From Bacteroidota bacterium (lineage in GTDB: Bacteria > Bacteroidota > Bacteroidia > Bacteroidales > UBA10428): DNA of 64,000 nucleotides. How positions within the stretch are numbered: position 1 is the first letter of the stretch; each line of letters opens with the position of its first letter. The stretch lies in contig JAEZZA010000029.1 of NCBI GenBank assembly GCA_023442525.1, positions 62,001 through 126,000 on the forward strand, read 5' to 3'. Positions 47,112-55,785 of the stretch are shown piece by piece. The notes beneath the pieces are model-generated. The model saw only the letters and a program-made list of their open reading frames with translations, was not told the origin of the DNA and did no database searches. The position numbers were made by a program, and so were the translations under genes.

Positions 47112-47993
47112 ATGAAATACAAAATTGGTCTGTTCGGCGTAATGTTCGCAACATTACTATTTAGCGCAGTCATGGTTTCATCCTGTAATAAGGATGATGA
47201 TGATAATGGCGGAGATAACGGTAAAATTGACCCCGGTACAATTGCACCCTCCAACCTTATAGCTTATTTTCCGCTTGAGGAGGAAGGAGAGGATCCTGCA
47301 GGAAGCGCCATGCTCACTTTCAACAAGTCAGTTGGTGCAGTATCATTTCCGACAGCTCGCAGAGGAAATGGTTATCAGGGCGCAGCAACAGAATCCTACC
47401 TTGAATATGATATTGCTTCCGGCAGTTCGTTAATGACCCTTGATGAGGTGACCATTGCATGCTGGGTGAAAACTCATCATCCGCTTGGCGGGGCCGCAAA
47501 AATTCTCACCGTTAATGGCGGTGACGGATTAATGGGTGGATTGGCATTGCTTCAGGAAAGTGCCCCTGCAGGAGATTCGGTGGATGTTAAGTTCTATATT
47601 TTCGACAGTGAATCACCCGAATGGAAAGGCCAGGATGTAAGATCTCAGAGTTCCAGGTTCACTAACGATCTGTGGTTCCACCTGGTTGCACTTTATAATA
47701 AAACCACTTCCACTATGGAATTATATTCAAACGGGCAACTGGTTCTTACATCAGTACGTTATGCAGGCCCGGAACCGGCAGAAGGTGACCAGCCATTGCT
47801 GGGACCAATCAAACTCGGACAGGATATGACCAAGCTGCATATCGGGGCATGGACTCAGCTCATTGCCGGGAATCCGGAATCGTGGATGAAGTATTATCCC
47901 GGAGTTGTTGACGAGATAAGGATTTATAATAAAGCCCTTTCGGCCTCGGAAATAAAGAGCCTGTATGATGCAGAAGTAACGCAGATTAATTAA
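47112..47993 (+). CDS. LamG/concanavalin-like domain lipoprotein (surface glycan-binding protein candidate)
   Basis: 293 residues; lipoprotein signal with Cys at residue 25 (MVSSCNKDDDDNGGDN). The acidic run just after the Cys is like the lipoprotein export signal for surface display in Bacteroidota. The rest is one LamG-like beta-sandwich: LIAYFPLEEEG, VTIACWVKTHHPLGG, WFHLVALYNKTTSTMELYSNG and the end YPGVVDEIRIYNKALSASEI. It lies third in the locus, where SusE/F-type glycan-binding proteins usually sit. ATG 47112 is chosen. Confidence 0.85.
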   Translation: MKYKIGLFGVMFATLLFSAVMVSSCNKDDDDNGGDNGKIDPGTIAPSNLIAYFPLEEEGEDPAGSAMLTFNKSVGAVSFPTARRGNGYQGAATESYLEYDIASGSSLMTLDEVTIACWVKTHHPLGGAAKILTVNGGDGLMGGLALLQESAPAGDSVDVKFYIFDSESPEWKGQDVRSQSSRFTNDLWFHLVALYNKTTSTMELYSNGQLVLTSVRYAGPEPAEGDQPLLGPIKLGQDMTKLHIGAWTQLIAGNPESWMKYYPGVVDEIRIYNKALSASEIKSLYDAEVTQIN

Positions 47994-48039
47994 ATAAGCC
48001 TTATTTATTTTGAACATCGTGGATGTCAATAATGTCCCA

Positions 48040-48098
48040 AACCTGGCAGGTTTTTAGAGTTCTCCGGAACTGAGCAGCATATCAATACCTGCCAGGTT
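48040..48098 (+). terminator. Nested hairpin downstream of the SusCD-LamG genes
   Basis: Outer stem AACCTGGCAGGT (48040-48051) with ACCTGCCAGGTT (48087-48098), then a T run. Inside is AGTTC-TCCG-GAACT (48058-48071). It may end part of the transcripts before the glucanase genes, giving higher SusC/SusD/LamG than enzyme levels, or stabilise the upstream mRNA. The arms share CCTGNCAGG with the palindrome at 22227. Confidence 0.75.
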
Positions 48099-48133
48099 TT
48101 TTCACATCTTTTTAATATTTAAATCTACTTGAT

Positions 48134-49777
48134 ATGCCGTACAGGATCGTTCTGCCGCTGGTAATCTTATTTCTTGTTGCCTGCAAAAAGGAGCCCGATG
48201 ATCATCCGAATAACGATGCAATCATCATAGATTCACTTTTTATTAATGGCATCTACGTTCCCGACGACGGAAGTTTAGACAACGTTAAAGGAGTTTATGT
48301 TGAGCTGAATGCTTTGTTTCATCAACCGGTTGACACCACCTTGTTCAATAAGGAGAAGTTCTTTATTACCGGAGGAATTGATACCAACTATTTTTCAAGA
48401 TTTTCTGACGACCGCCGCCAGTTGACATTAATCCTACGGGATCTTGAACACCTTGCCTCTTATCGGGTATTACTTGATCAGGGCAGTAACCTGGGAGGAT
48501 TTATCCACGATGGATATTCGGTTATATTTCACACTGCACTGGATTCTACTCCTAAATTTCCCATAATCACCAACGATTCACTTCTGACGCTTGTTCAGCG
48601 CAAAACATTCGACTATTTCTGGGATCATGGGCATCCGGTTTCGGGACTGGCACGCGATCGTAAAGGGGGTGGAAATATCGTTACGTCGGGAGGAAGCGGT
48701 TTTGGAATGATGGCAATCCTTACGGGTATTGAACGTGGCTTTATCAGCAGAAAGGAGGGCTTCGACCGGCTAAACACCATGGTCAATTTCCTTCTCAGTC
48801 CGTCGGCTACAAAATTCCATGGCGCCTTCCCTCACTGGCTCGATGGGGCTACAGGTGCTGCCATAGCTTTCAGTATGAAAGATAACGGTGGCGACCTGGT
48901 AGAAACAGCCTTCCTGATGCAGGGATTGCTCACCGTAAGACAATACTTTAAAAATGGTTCCGCTGAGGAGAGTGCTTTATGCGATTCCATAACCCGGCTT
49001 TGGGAAAATGTGGAGTGGGACTGGTATCGCAGGGATGGAGAAAACCGTTTATACTGGCATTGGTCGCCCGATTACAACTGGGAGATGAACATGCCGGTTA
49101 CAGGATGGAATGAGGCAATGATCGTATATATTCTGGCTGCAGCCTCTCCTGTTCATTCGATTCCAAGAATTGTTTACGACGAGGGATGGGCACGTAACGG
49201 CTATATTATCAACGGCAGATCATATTATAATACTGTGCTGCCATTGGGCCAGGATTATGGAGGACCGCTGTTCTTCGCACACTATTCATTTCTGGGCCTC
49301 GACCCGCGAAACCTGAGCGATCCTTATGCCGGTTACATGGAACAAAACACCGCTCATGCCAGAATCAATTTTGACTATTGTGTTGAGAACCCAAGGAATT
49401 ACCAGGGTTATAGCAACAGTATCTGGGGCCTGACTGCCAGTGATATTCCCAACGGATACAGTGCCAGCTCGCCCACTAACGATCTGGGCGTCGTAGCACC
49501 TACCGCTGCGGTTTCATCCATACCCTACCTGCCCGCCGAAAGCATGGAGGCCATCAAGTTCTTTTATTATGTGCTGGGCGATAAATTATGGGGAGAGTAC
49601 GGATTTTATGATGCGTTCAGCATTGAGGAACGATGGTTTGCTTCGTCCTATCTCGCGATTGACCAGGGCCCGATTATTTGTATGATCGAAAATTACAGGA
49701 CCGGCTTATTGTGGGAATTATTCATGAAGGATACTGACGTTCAGAATGGCCTCGATAAATTAGGATTCACTTATTGA
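48134..49777 (+). CDS. GH144-type (glycoamylase family) endo-beta-1,2-glucanase lipoprotein with N-terminal Ig-like domain
   Basis: 547 residues; lipoprotein signal with Cys at residue 17 (FLVACKKEP). A beta-rich domain of about 125 residues precedes the (alpha/alpha)6 barrel, which starts near TLVQRKTFDYFWDHGHPVSGLARDR. Family patches: TSGGSGFGMMAIL, FHGAFPHWLDG, KDNGGDLVETAFLMQGLL, YWHWSPDYNWEMNMPVTGWNEAMIVYILAA, GGPLFFAHYSFLGLDP and LAIDQGPIICMIENYRTGLLWELF. Pfam Glycoamylase members of this type belong to GH144, whose characterised members (Chitinophaga, Bacteroides) cut beta-1,2-glucan. A paralogue follows immediately. Confidence 0.85.
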   Translation: MPYRIVLPLVILFLVACKKEPDDHPNNDAIIIDSLFINGIYVPDDGSLDNVKGVYVELNALFHQPVDTTLFNKEKFFITGGIDTNYFSRFSDDRRQLTLILRDLEHLASYRVLLDQGSNLGGFIHDGYSVIFHTALDSTPKFPIITNDSLLTLVQRKTFDYFWDHGHPVSGLARDRKGGGNIVTSGGSGFGMMAILTGIERGFISRKEGFDRLNTMVNFLLSPSATKFHGAFPHWLDGATGAAIAFSMKDNGGDLVETAFLMQGLLTVRQYFKNGSAEESALCDSITRLWENVEWDWYRRDGENRLYWHWSPDYNWEMNMPVTGWNEAMIVYILAAASPVHSIPRIVYDEGWARNGYIINGRSYYNTVLPLGQDYGGPLFFAHYSFLGLDPRNLSDPYAGYMEQNTAHARINFDYCVENPRNYQGYSNSIWGLTASDIPNGYSASSPTNDLGVVAPTAAVSSIPYLPAESMEAIKFFYYVLGDKLWGEYGFYDAFSIEERWFASSYLAIDQGPIICMIENYRTGLLWELFMKDTDVQNGLDKLGFTY

Positions 49778-49778
49778 A

Positions 49779-51137
49779 ATGAGAAAACTGCCGGTATTAA
49801 CATATACCTTACTGATTGCTGTATTAATAAGCTGCAGCAGTCAGACAAAGCTGTTAAAACAAGCATCAGGTTCATCGGCGACCATAAGCGACGATTCATT
49901 ACTATCCCTGGTGCAATATAAAACTTTACAATATTTTACCGACGGTGCTGAACCCGTGTCAGGTATGGCCCGCGAACGATATCATGTTGACGGTGATTAC
50001 CCCGAAAACGACATGAACGTAATTACATCGGGAGGAAGCGGATTCGGCGTAATGGCATTAATTGTTGGAATTGAAAGAGGGTTTATAACCCGGGAAAAAG
50101 GTTTGGAACAGTTAACCCGGATTGTAGGATTTCTGGAAAAAGCCGACCGTTTTCATGGAGCCTATTCGCACTGGCTTTGGGGCGAAACCGGAAAGGCAAA
50201 ACCATTCAGTGCGAAGGATAACGGAGCTGACATTGTAGAAACCGCTTACCTGATGCAGGGATTGATTACCGTGCGGGAATATTTAAAGAACGGAAGTATG
50301 GCCGAACAGGAATTAGCCAACCGTATTGATAAAATATGGAGAGACGTCGACTGGTACTTGTTCACAAAAAACGGTACTGAAAAAGTTTTATTTTGGCATT
50401 GGTCGCCTGATTATGGCTGGGAAATGAATCAAAAGGTTCAGGGCTACAACGAATGTCTGATTACATATATTCTGGCTGCCTCCTCACCCACTCATCCTGT
50501 AGATACTGCTGTTTACCATCAGGGCTGGGCACGTCACGGAACAATCGTATCAAAAGCCGAAAAATACGGACATAAACTGATCCTGAGGTATGATGGTGCT
50601 GAAGAATACGGGGGACCGTTATTCTGGGCACATTATTCGTATCTTGGACTCAATCCGTCCAAAATAAGTGACCGGTATGCCGCTTACTTTGAGCTGAATC
50701 GAAATTTAACCCTCATTAACTGGCAATGGTGCACTGAAAATCCATTGAGACATGCCGGTTATAGCGACTCATGCTGGGGATTGACTGCCGGATATTCTCC
50801 CATCGGATATGCAGCACATGCACCCGGGAAAAATGATCTGGGTGTAATCACTCCTACAGCAGCTCTTTCATCGTTTCCATATACACCGGAACAGTCAATG
50901 AATGCATTGAAATATTTTTATTTCACATTAGGCGACCGGATATTCGGAAAGTACGGGTTTTATGATGGATTTCACCAGGGGATGAACTGGTATCCACAGC
51001 GATATCTGGCTATTGACCAGGGCCCGGTTGTTATAATGATTGAAAACTATCGTACTTCGCTATTGTGGGATCTTTTTATGGGTGCTCCCGAAATCCGTAA
51101 CGGTCTCAAACGCCTTGGATTCACGGTTAGTGAATGA
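49779..51137 (+). CDS. GH144-type (glycoamylase family) glucanase lipoprotein
   Basis: 452 residues; lipoprotein signal with Cys at residue 19 (AVLISCSSQTK). The catalytic (alpha/alpha)6 barrel is complete without the Ig-like domain of its neighbour: TSGGSGFGVMALI, FHGAYSHWLWGETG, KDNGADIVETAYLMQGLI, FWHWSPDYGWEMNQKVQGYNE, GGPLFWAHYSYLGLNP and LAIDQGPVVIMIENYRTSLLWDLF. It starts 1 bp after the previous stop, so the two arose by tandem duplication and are translated together. One may act on the surface and the other in the periplasm; this is inference. Confidence 0.85.
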   Translation: MRKLPVLTYTLLIAVLISCSSQTKLLKQASGSSATISDDSLLSLVQYKTLQYFTDGAEPVSGMARERYHVDGDYPENDMNVITSGGSGFGVMALIVGIERGFITREKGLEQLTRIVGFLEKADRFHGAYSHWLWGETGKAKPFSAKDNGADIVETAYLMQGLITVREYLKNGSMAEQELANRIDKIWRDVDWYLFTKNGTEKVLFWHWSPDYGWEMNQKVQGYNECLITYILAASSPTHPVDTAVYHQGWARHGTIVSKAEKYGHKLILRYDGAEEYGGPLFWAHYSYLGLNPSKISDRYAAYFELNRNLTLINWQWCTENPLRHAGYSDSCWGLTAGYSPIGYAAHAPGKNDLGVITPTAALSSFPYTPEQSMNALKYFYFTLGDRIFGKYGFYDGFHQGMNWYPQRYLAIDQGPVVIMIENYRTSLLWDLFMGAPEIRNGLKRLGFTVSE

Positions 51138-51416
51138 AATCTGGCTGAATCCTCCGGTCACAAGCTATATGTATTTCGCCAATTCCACCGGACTGGTGCA
51201 GTATAACGGTCTGAGTTCAACTACATACACCTTACCCGGTCAACAAGGCATTCGGTCGGTTTATGCCGACAATAAAGGAAATATATACACCGGTTTATAC
51301 GAAGACTTCGGAGTCTGGAAAAATGACGGAAAGGGGGGCCTGTATATTCATCAAAACGACGATTGTGAATTGCCGAACAAAACCATTTACTGGTTGGTTA
51401 TATCATTTTCACAGAT
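51138..51416 (+). pseudogene. Remnant of a beta-propeller sensor (Reg_prop/HTCS-like) gene
   Basis: One plus-strand frame across this gap reads EIWLNPPVTSYMYFANSTGL, VQYNG, then GIRSVYADNKGNIYTGLYEDFGVW. This is the repeat pattern of two-component-regulator propeller domains, which in polysaccharide loci form the periplasmic sensor of hybrid two-component systems or LuxR-type regulators. No signal peptide, no further propeller blades and no output domain remain; the frame runs out at 51441. It begins directly at the glucanase stop and ends where the PAS kinase starts in another frame, so it looks like the truncated head of a lost sensor. Confidence 0.65.
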
Positions 51417-52583
51417 ATGCCAACCGATGGGAAGTCAATGAAGGGAGGGCAGGAAAACTATAGCGAGACCCTGCTGCGAAGAGATTCTGAGAGGAAGTTC
51501 ACAGCACTCCTGGAGTCGGCTCCTGATTCCATGATAATTACGGAGAGTGACGGCAAGATTATAAGGATCAACAGGCAAACAGAAATACTTTTCGGATATT
51601 CCAGAGATGAAATCATTGGCCGTGAGATTGAAATACTGATACCCGAGAAAGATCATCAGCGACACAGAAAAGACAGGGATAATTATGTGTCGAATCCCAG
51701 GACGCGACCAATGGGCTCAGGACTTGAACTCTACGGCAGAAGAAAGGATGGTAGTGTTTTTCCGGTTGAAGTGAGCCTGAGTCCGTTCAACAACGGAGTG
51801 TCAGGTAAACTCAGAATCATAGCTGCCATACGCGATGTAACGGCACAGAAAAAAGCACAGGCAGAACTTGCGAACAGAACCCGTGAACTTGAACTGATCA
51901 ATCGTGAACTTGAAGCATTCTCATATTCCGTATCGCACGATCTGAAAGCTCCGCTACGAAGTATTGAAGGATTCAGCCAGAAAATACTGAAAGAATCCAA
52001 TACAGTTCTCAATGATCAGACACGCGATTATCTCGCGAGGATAATCAAAGCAGGCCATCACATGAGTGTTCTGATCGACGATCTTCTTAAACTCTCCCGG
52101 ATTTCAAGGATGGAACTTACACCTGAATGTAATGACATTTCTACAGTAGTAGAATCCATTTGCAATGAACTGAAGGAAGATGATCCGTTACGAAAATCTG
52201 AATTCGTTATTGAAAACGATGTCATTGCATGCTGTGATAAAAATCTGCTTACCATAGCACTCAGGAACCTGCTTGATAATGCATGGAAATACAGCCGTAA
52301 GAAAGAGATATCACGTATCGAATTCGGATCGTTTGAAAAAAATGGAAATACAGTATACTTTATCAGGGATAATGGCGTTGGATTTAACACGAAGCATGCT
52401 GACAGGCTTTTTAAAGCATTTCAGCGGTTACATGGCAATTCGGAATTTGAAGGTACCGGAGTTGGCCTGGCTACGGTCCACAGGATAATTGAAAGACATA
52501 AGGGAAAAATTTGGGCAGAAAGCGAAGAAAATGCAGGCACAACATTCTGCTTTACACTGTATCATAAAGAAACCGCAATCTAA
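51417..52583 (+). CDS. PAS-domain histidine kinase (soluble, probably N-terminally truncated)
   Basis: 388 residues. Domains: PAS (about residues 25-145; FTALLESAPDSMIITESDGKI, DGSVFPVEVSLSP), a short coiled coil, HisKA with the phospho-accepting H174 (YSVSHDLKAPLRSIEGF), and HATPase (LRNLLDNAWKYS, FIRDNGVGF, GTGVGLATVHRIIERHKGKIW). No membrane segment. The N terminus follows the propeller remnant without a regular leader, and the in-frame reading just upstream (FTDMPTDG) hints that it once continued a longer sensor. Start could be 51417 or 51438. Its stop shares one base with the next start. Confidence 0.85.
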   Translation: MPTDGKSMKGGQENYSETLLRRDSERKFTALLESAPDSMIITESDGKIIRINRQTEILFGYSRDEIIGREIEILIPEKDHQRHRKDRDNYVSNPRTRPMGSGLELYGRRKDGSVFPVEVSLSPFNNGVSGKLRIIAAIRDVTAQKKAQAELANRTRELELINRELEAFSYSVSHDLKAPLRSIEGFSQKILKESNTVLNDQTRDYLARIIKAGHHMSVLIDDLLKLSRISRMELTPECNDISTVVESICNELKEDDPLRKSEFVIENDVIACCDKNLLTIALRNLLDNAWKYSRKKEISRIEFGSFEKNGNTVYFIRDNGVGFNTKHADRLFKAFQRLHGNSEFEGTGVGLATVHRIIERHKGKIWAESEENAGTTFCFTLYHKETAI

Positions 52584-54664
52584 TGGAGAAAACTATTATG
52601 AAAAAGCCAATCCGGGTATTATTGATAGAAGACAGTGAAGATGATGAAATCCTGGAAATTGATGAATTGAAAAAGGCAGGATTCAATGTGATCTATGAGC
52701 GGGTCGAAAAGCCTGACGATCTTAAAAAAGCCCTGGAAGAAAAAAACTGGGATTGCATAATCTGCGATTATGCACTTCCCCTGTTTAACGGGATTGACGC
52801 TCTTAATATTTTCAAGGAGGCGGGCATTGATATTCCATTTATAATTGTTTCGGGGGCTTTTGGTGAAGAAACAGCAGTAATAGCCATGAAGGCAGGGGCA
52901 CATGATTATATAATGAAGTCGAACATAAGCCGACTGGTACCAGCTCTTCAGAGAGAATTGCGCGAAGCCGACATCAGAAGGAGAAATAAGCAGGCCGAAG
53001 AATCCATCAGGTTCGAACGCAGGCTCTTACGTACCCTCATTGACAATCTGCCCAATTTAATTTACATAAAAGATACCGAATGCAGACGGATAGTGGCAAA
53101 CCAGGCCGATGTTGAATTTGCCGGTTACCAGTCGGAACAACAGATAGTTGGCAAAAACGACATCGAGATTTTCAATAATGAATACGGAAAAAGAAGTCAT
53201 GCCGAAGATCTTACTGTACTTCAAACCGGAATATCCCAGATAAATTTCGAAGAAGAACTTAGCAATAAAGAAGGAACCAGAAAGTGGTACACTATATCGA
53301 AGATCCCCATTTACGATTCAATGAATAACATATCGGGCCTTGTGGCCGTTGCACACGATATCACCGAAAGAAAAAAACTGGAACTGAAGCTGATCGAAGA
53401 AGAACAAAACCTGAAAAAGCAGAACCTTGAATATGAAGCGTTGAACAAAGAGTATCTATCGCTTAACGAGGAAATATCTGAAAGCCTGGAGAGGATTAAG
53501 AAAATGAATGAAGAACTTATTTCTGCAAAAAACAAGGCTGAAGAATCCGACCGGCTGAAATCGGCCTTCCTGGCAAATATGAGTCATGAGATACGCACAC
53601 CATTGAATGCCATTCTTGGCTTCTCCTCATTTCTGAAGAGCCCGGAACATCCGCGTGAAAGAATTAATGAATTTGTAGATATTATCCATTCAAGCGGACA
53701 TCAGCTGCTTTCTATCATTAATGATATTATCGAAGTGTCACAGATTGAAGCTGGCCATATAAGTGTTACGATTGACGATGTAAATATTACCAAATTACTG
53801 AACGAATTATTTATTCTTTTCAATAAAGATGCTTCGGCCAAAAACCTTGAACTGATATTGAATATTAACCGATCGGCCGACGATATTATTACCCGCACCG
53901 ATGGTACCAAAATCAGGCAGATACTTTCGAACCTGCTTAGTAATGCAATCAAATTCACACATGAAGGGAAAGTTGAGTTTGCGGCCCGTGTTGCCAAAGA
54001 CAATGTGATCTTTTATGTAAAGGACACCGGAATAGGAATTGATCCCGACGATCAGAAATACATTTTTGAACCTTTCAGGCAGGTTGAAACAACCATTACC
54101 CGGAATTACAGCGGAAACGGACTGGGTTTATCTATATGCCGGGCTCTTGTGGAAAAACTGGGAGGCAACATTTCTGTTAATTCAATACCCGGCAAAGGAT
54201 CCACTTTCACTGTTACCATTCCCTATGAATCGGATGAGAAAGAGGTAAAACGTGATGACAGGGAGCGTCCGGTTTTAAGAAAAAATTCGAAATACAACTG
54301 GATGAATCATATTATTCTTATAGCCGAAGACGAGATGAATAATTATAAGTTCATCAAGGAAATGCTTTCATCTACGAAGGTAAAGATATTGCACGCCCGT
54401 AACGGAAAAGAAGCAGTGGAAATGGTAAAAACCCACCCTGAAATTTCTCTGGTCATTATGGACCTGAAAATGCCGGAAATGGACGGCTATAAAGCCACGG
54501 AAATGATAAAGGAAATGCGGCCAAAACTGCCTGTTATAGCACAAACGGCAACAGTTTATTTCAATAACGATGAAGTTAAAAAAGCAGGTTTTGATGAATA
54601 TCTTTCAAAACCTATAGAATTCAATGAATTTATGGAAGTTATTGACGGCTTCCTGGATAATTGA
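52583..54664 (+). CDS. Hybrid histidine kinase (REC-PAS-HisKA-HATPase-REC)
   Basis: 693 residues, cytoplasmic. Receiver 1 at about 9-125 with D62 (IICDYALPLF) and K112; PAS at about 150-265 (YIKDTECRRIVANQADVEF); coiled coil 265-325; HisKA with H335 (ANMSHEIRTPLNAILGFSSF); HATPase (ILSNLLSNAIKFTHEGK, VKDTGIGIDPD, NGLGLSICRALVEKLGG); receiver 2 at about 575-692 with D627 (VIMDLKMPEMDGYKA). The ATG overlaps the previous kinase stop by 1 bp (TAATG), so the two kinases are translationally coupled and could form a phosphorelay. No DNA-binding output is attached. Confidence 0.93.
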   Translation: MEKTIMKKPIRVLLIEDSEDDEILEIDELKKAGFNVIYERVEKPDDLKKALEEKNWDCIICDYALPLFNGIDALNIFKEAGIDIPFIIVSGAFGEETAVIAMKAGAHDYIMKSNISRLVPALQRELREADIRRRNKQAEESIRFERRLLRTLIDNLPNLIYIKDTECRRIVANQADVEFAGYQSEQQIVGKNDIEIFNNEYGKRSHAEDLTVLQTGISQINFEEELSNKEGTRKWYTISKIPIYDSMNNISGLVAVAHDITERKKLELKLIEEEQNLKKQNLEYEALNKEYLSLNEEISESLERIKKMNEELISAKNKAEESDRLKSAFLANMSHEIRTPLNAILGFSSFLKSPEHPRERINEFVDIIHSSGHQLLSIINDIIEVSQIEAGHISVTIDDVNITKLLNELFILFNKDASAKNLELILNINRSADDIITRTDGTKIRQILSNLLSNAIKFTHEGKVEFAARVAKDNVIFYVKDTGIGIDPDDQKYIFEPFRQVETTITRNYSGNGLGLSICRALVEKLGGNISVNSIPGKGSTFTVTIPYESDEKEVKRDDRERPVLRKNSKYNWMNHIILIAEDEMNNYKFIKEMLSSTKVKILHARNGKEAVEMVKTHPEISLVIMDLKMPEMDGYKATEMIKEMRPKLPVIAQTATVYFNNDEVKKAGFDEYLSKPIEFNEFMEVIDGFLDN

Positions 54665-54690
54665 TTTTGGCGGGGCTGGTGATGGATCTG

Positions 54691-55785
54691 TCAGCTCTGC
54701 CCGATATATTCCCTGCCAGTTTTTGTAAGACTGATCGAATCGTCACTCAATTCCACAAACCGGTTTCTAAGAGCCATTTTTAATATTCTGCCCGCTTTTT
54801 CTTTTTCCCAGTTAAAATGCCCGGTCATGTGGCCGATTTTATTTTCCTCGGGATCGGTATTACTGTGATTGCTTATATGCGTGAGAAATGTAAGCTGCAA
54901 ATACTCGAGTTTCTGATGATGCTGCCTGATCATTGATGATATCAGACCATTTCCGGGTGCAATGACAAATGAAACCAGAAATAACAAACCCAGTACTGTA
55001 GCGATAGATCCTGAAATAGAGACATCAAGGATATGCGCCGTCCAATATCCTGCAATTGCTGAAAAAGCTCCTGCCAAAACTGACAGTATAAGCATTCTTT
55101 TCAGACTTCGGGTGAAGAGATACGCTGTTGCGGCAGGAACAATCATAAGAGCAACCACAAGTATTGCACCAACAGCATTAAATGCACCTACGGTGGTTAC
55201 CGAAGTAACCGTCATGAGTGAATAATGAATTACGGCAGGACTGAATCCCAACGATGCAGCCAATCCAGCATCAAAAGTGCTTATTTTAATTTCCTTGTAA
55301 AAAGTTAATACCAGCACAACGGTGATAACCAGTATGCCTGCCATAACCCATAACGATTCAGGACCAATATCCATGTTTCCGATATGCAATCGTTCGAAAG
55401 GAGCAAAAGCCAGCTCACCGGTAAGCACTGCATCTGTATCGAGATGCACGTCGCCTGCATTTCGGGATATCAGGATCACACCTAAGCTGAATAATGCCGG
55501 AAATACAAGTCCGATTGCGGTATCTTCTTTAACCAGTGCGGTTTTATTAATGAGCTCTACAAGGATTACAGTTACTATACCTGTAAGAGCCGCCAGAACC
55601 ACTAATAGTGGCGATGATATATTCTGCACGGCAAAAAAACCTAAAACTATACCGGGAAGAATGGCGTGGCTTATGGCATCGCTGATCATAGCCATCTTAC
55701 GTAACACCAGGAATACACCCGGTATGGCGCATGCTACAGATACCAGCAGGGCTATAAGTTGTATTTCAATTTGTGCCTGGTTCAT
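54691..55785 (-). CDS. Metal ABC transporter permease with C-terminal winged-helix-like extension
   Basis: ZnuB/MntC-type permease of 364 residues. About nine helices form the ABC-3 fold (VFLVLRKMAMISDAISHAILPGIVLGFF near the start, with the typical DAISHA motif). Residues 285-364 are an extra cytoplasmic tail that reads like a DtxR/MarR-type winged helix (KAGRILKMALRNRFVELSDD, ISLTKTGREYIG). Such fusions occur in Bacteroidota; the tail may sense metal or bind DNA, but this is not shown. The start overlaps the previous permease stop by 20 bp. Confidence 0.88.
   Translation of the reverse strand: MNQAQIEIQLIALLVSVACAIPGVFLVLRKMAMISDAISHAILPGIVLGFFAVQNISSPLLVVLAALTGIVTVILVELINKTALVKEDTAIGLVFPALFSLGVILISRNAGDVHLDTDAVLTGELAFAPFERLHIGNMDIGPESLWVMAGILVITVVLVLTFYKEIKISTFDAGLAASLGFSPAVIHYSLMTVTSVTTVGAFNAVGAILVVALMIVPAATAYLFTRSLKRMLILSVLAGAFSAIAGYWTAHILDVSISGSIATVLGLLFLVSFVIAPGNGLISSMIRQHHQKLEYLQLTFLTHISNHSNTDPEENKIGHMTGHFNWEKEKAGRILKMALRNRFVELSDDSISLTKTGREYIGQS

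Noticed and set aside
51040..51137. Reading the propeller fragment as a complete gene starting within the glucanase
   Set aside because: The first 30 codons are just another frame of the glucanase end; the similarity starts at its stop.
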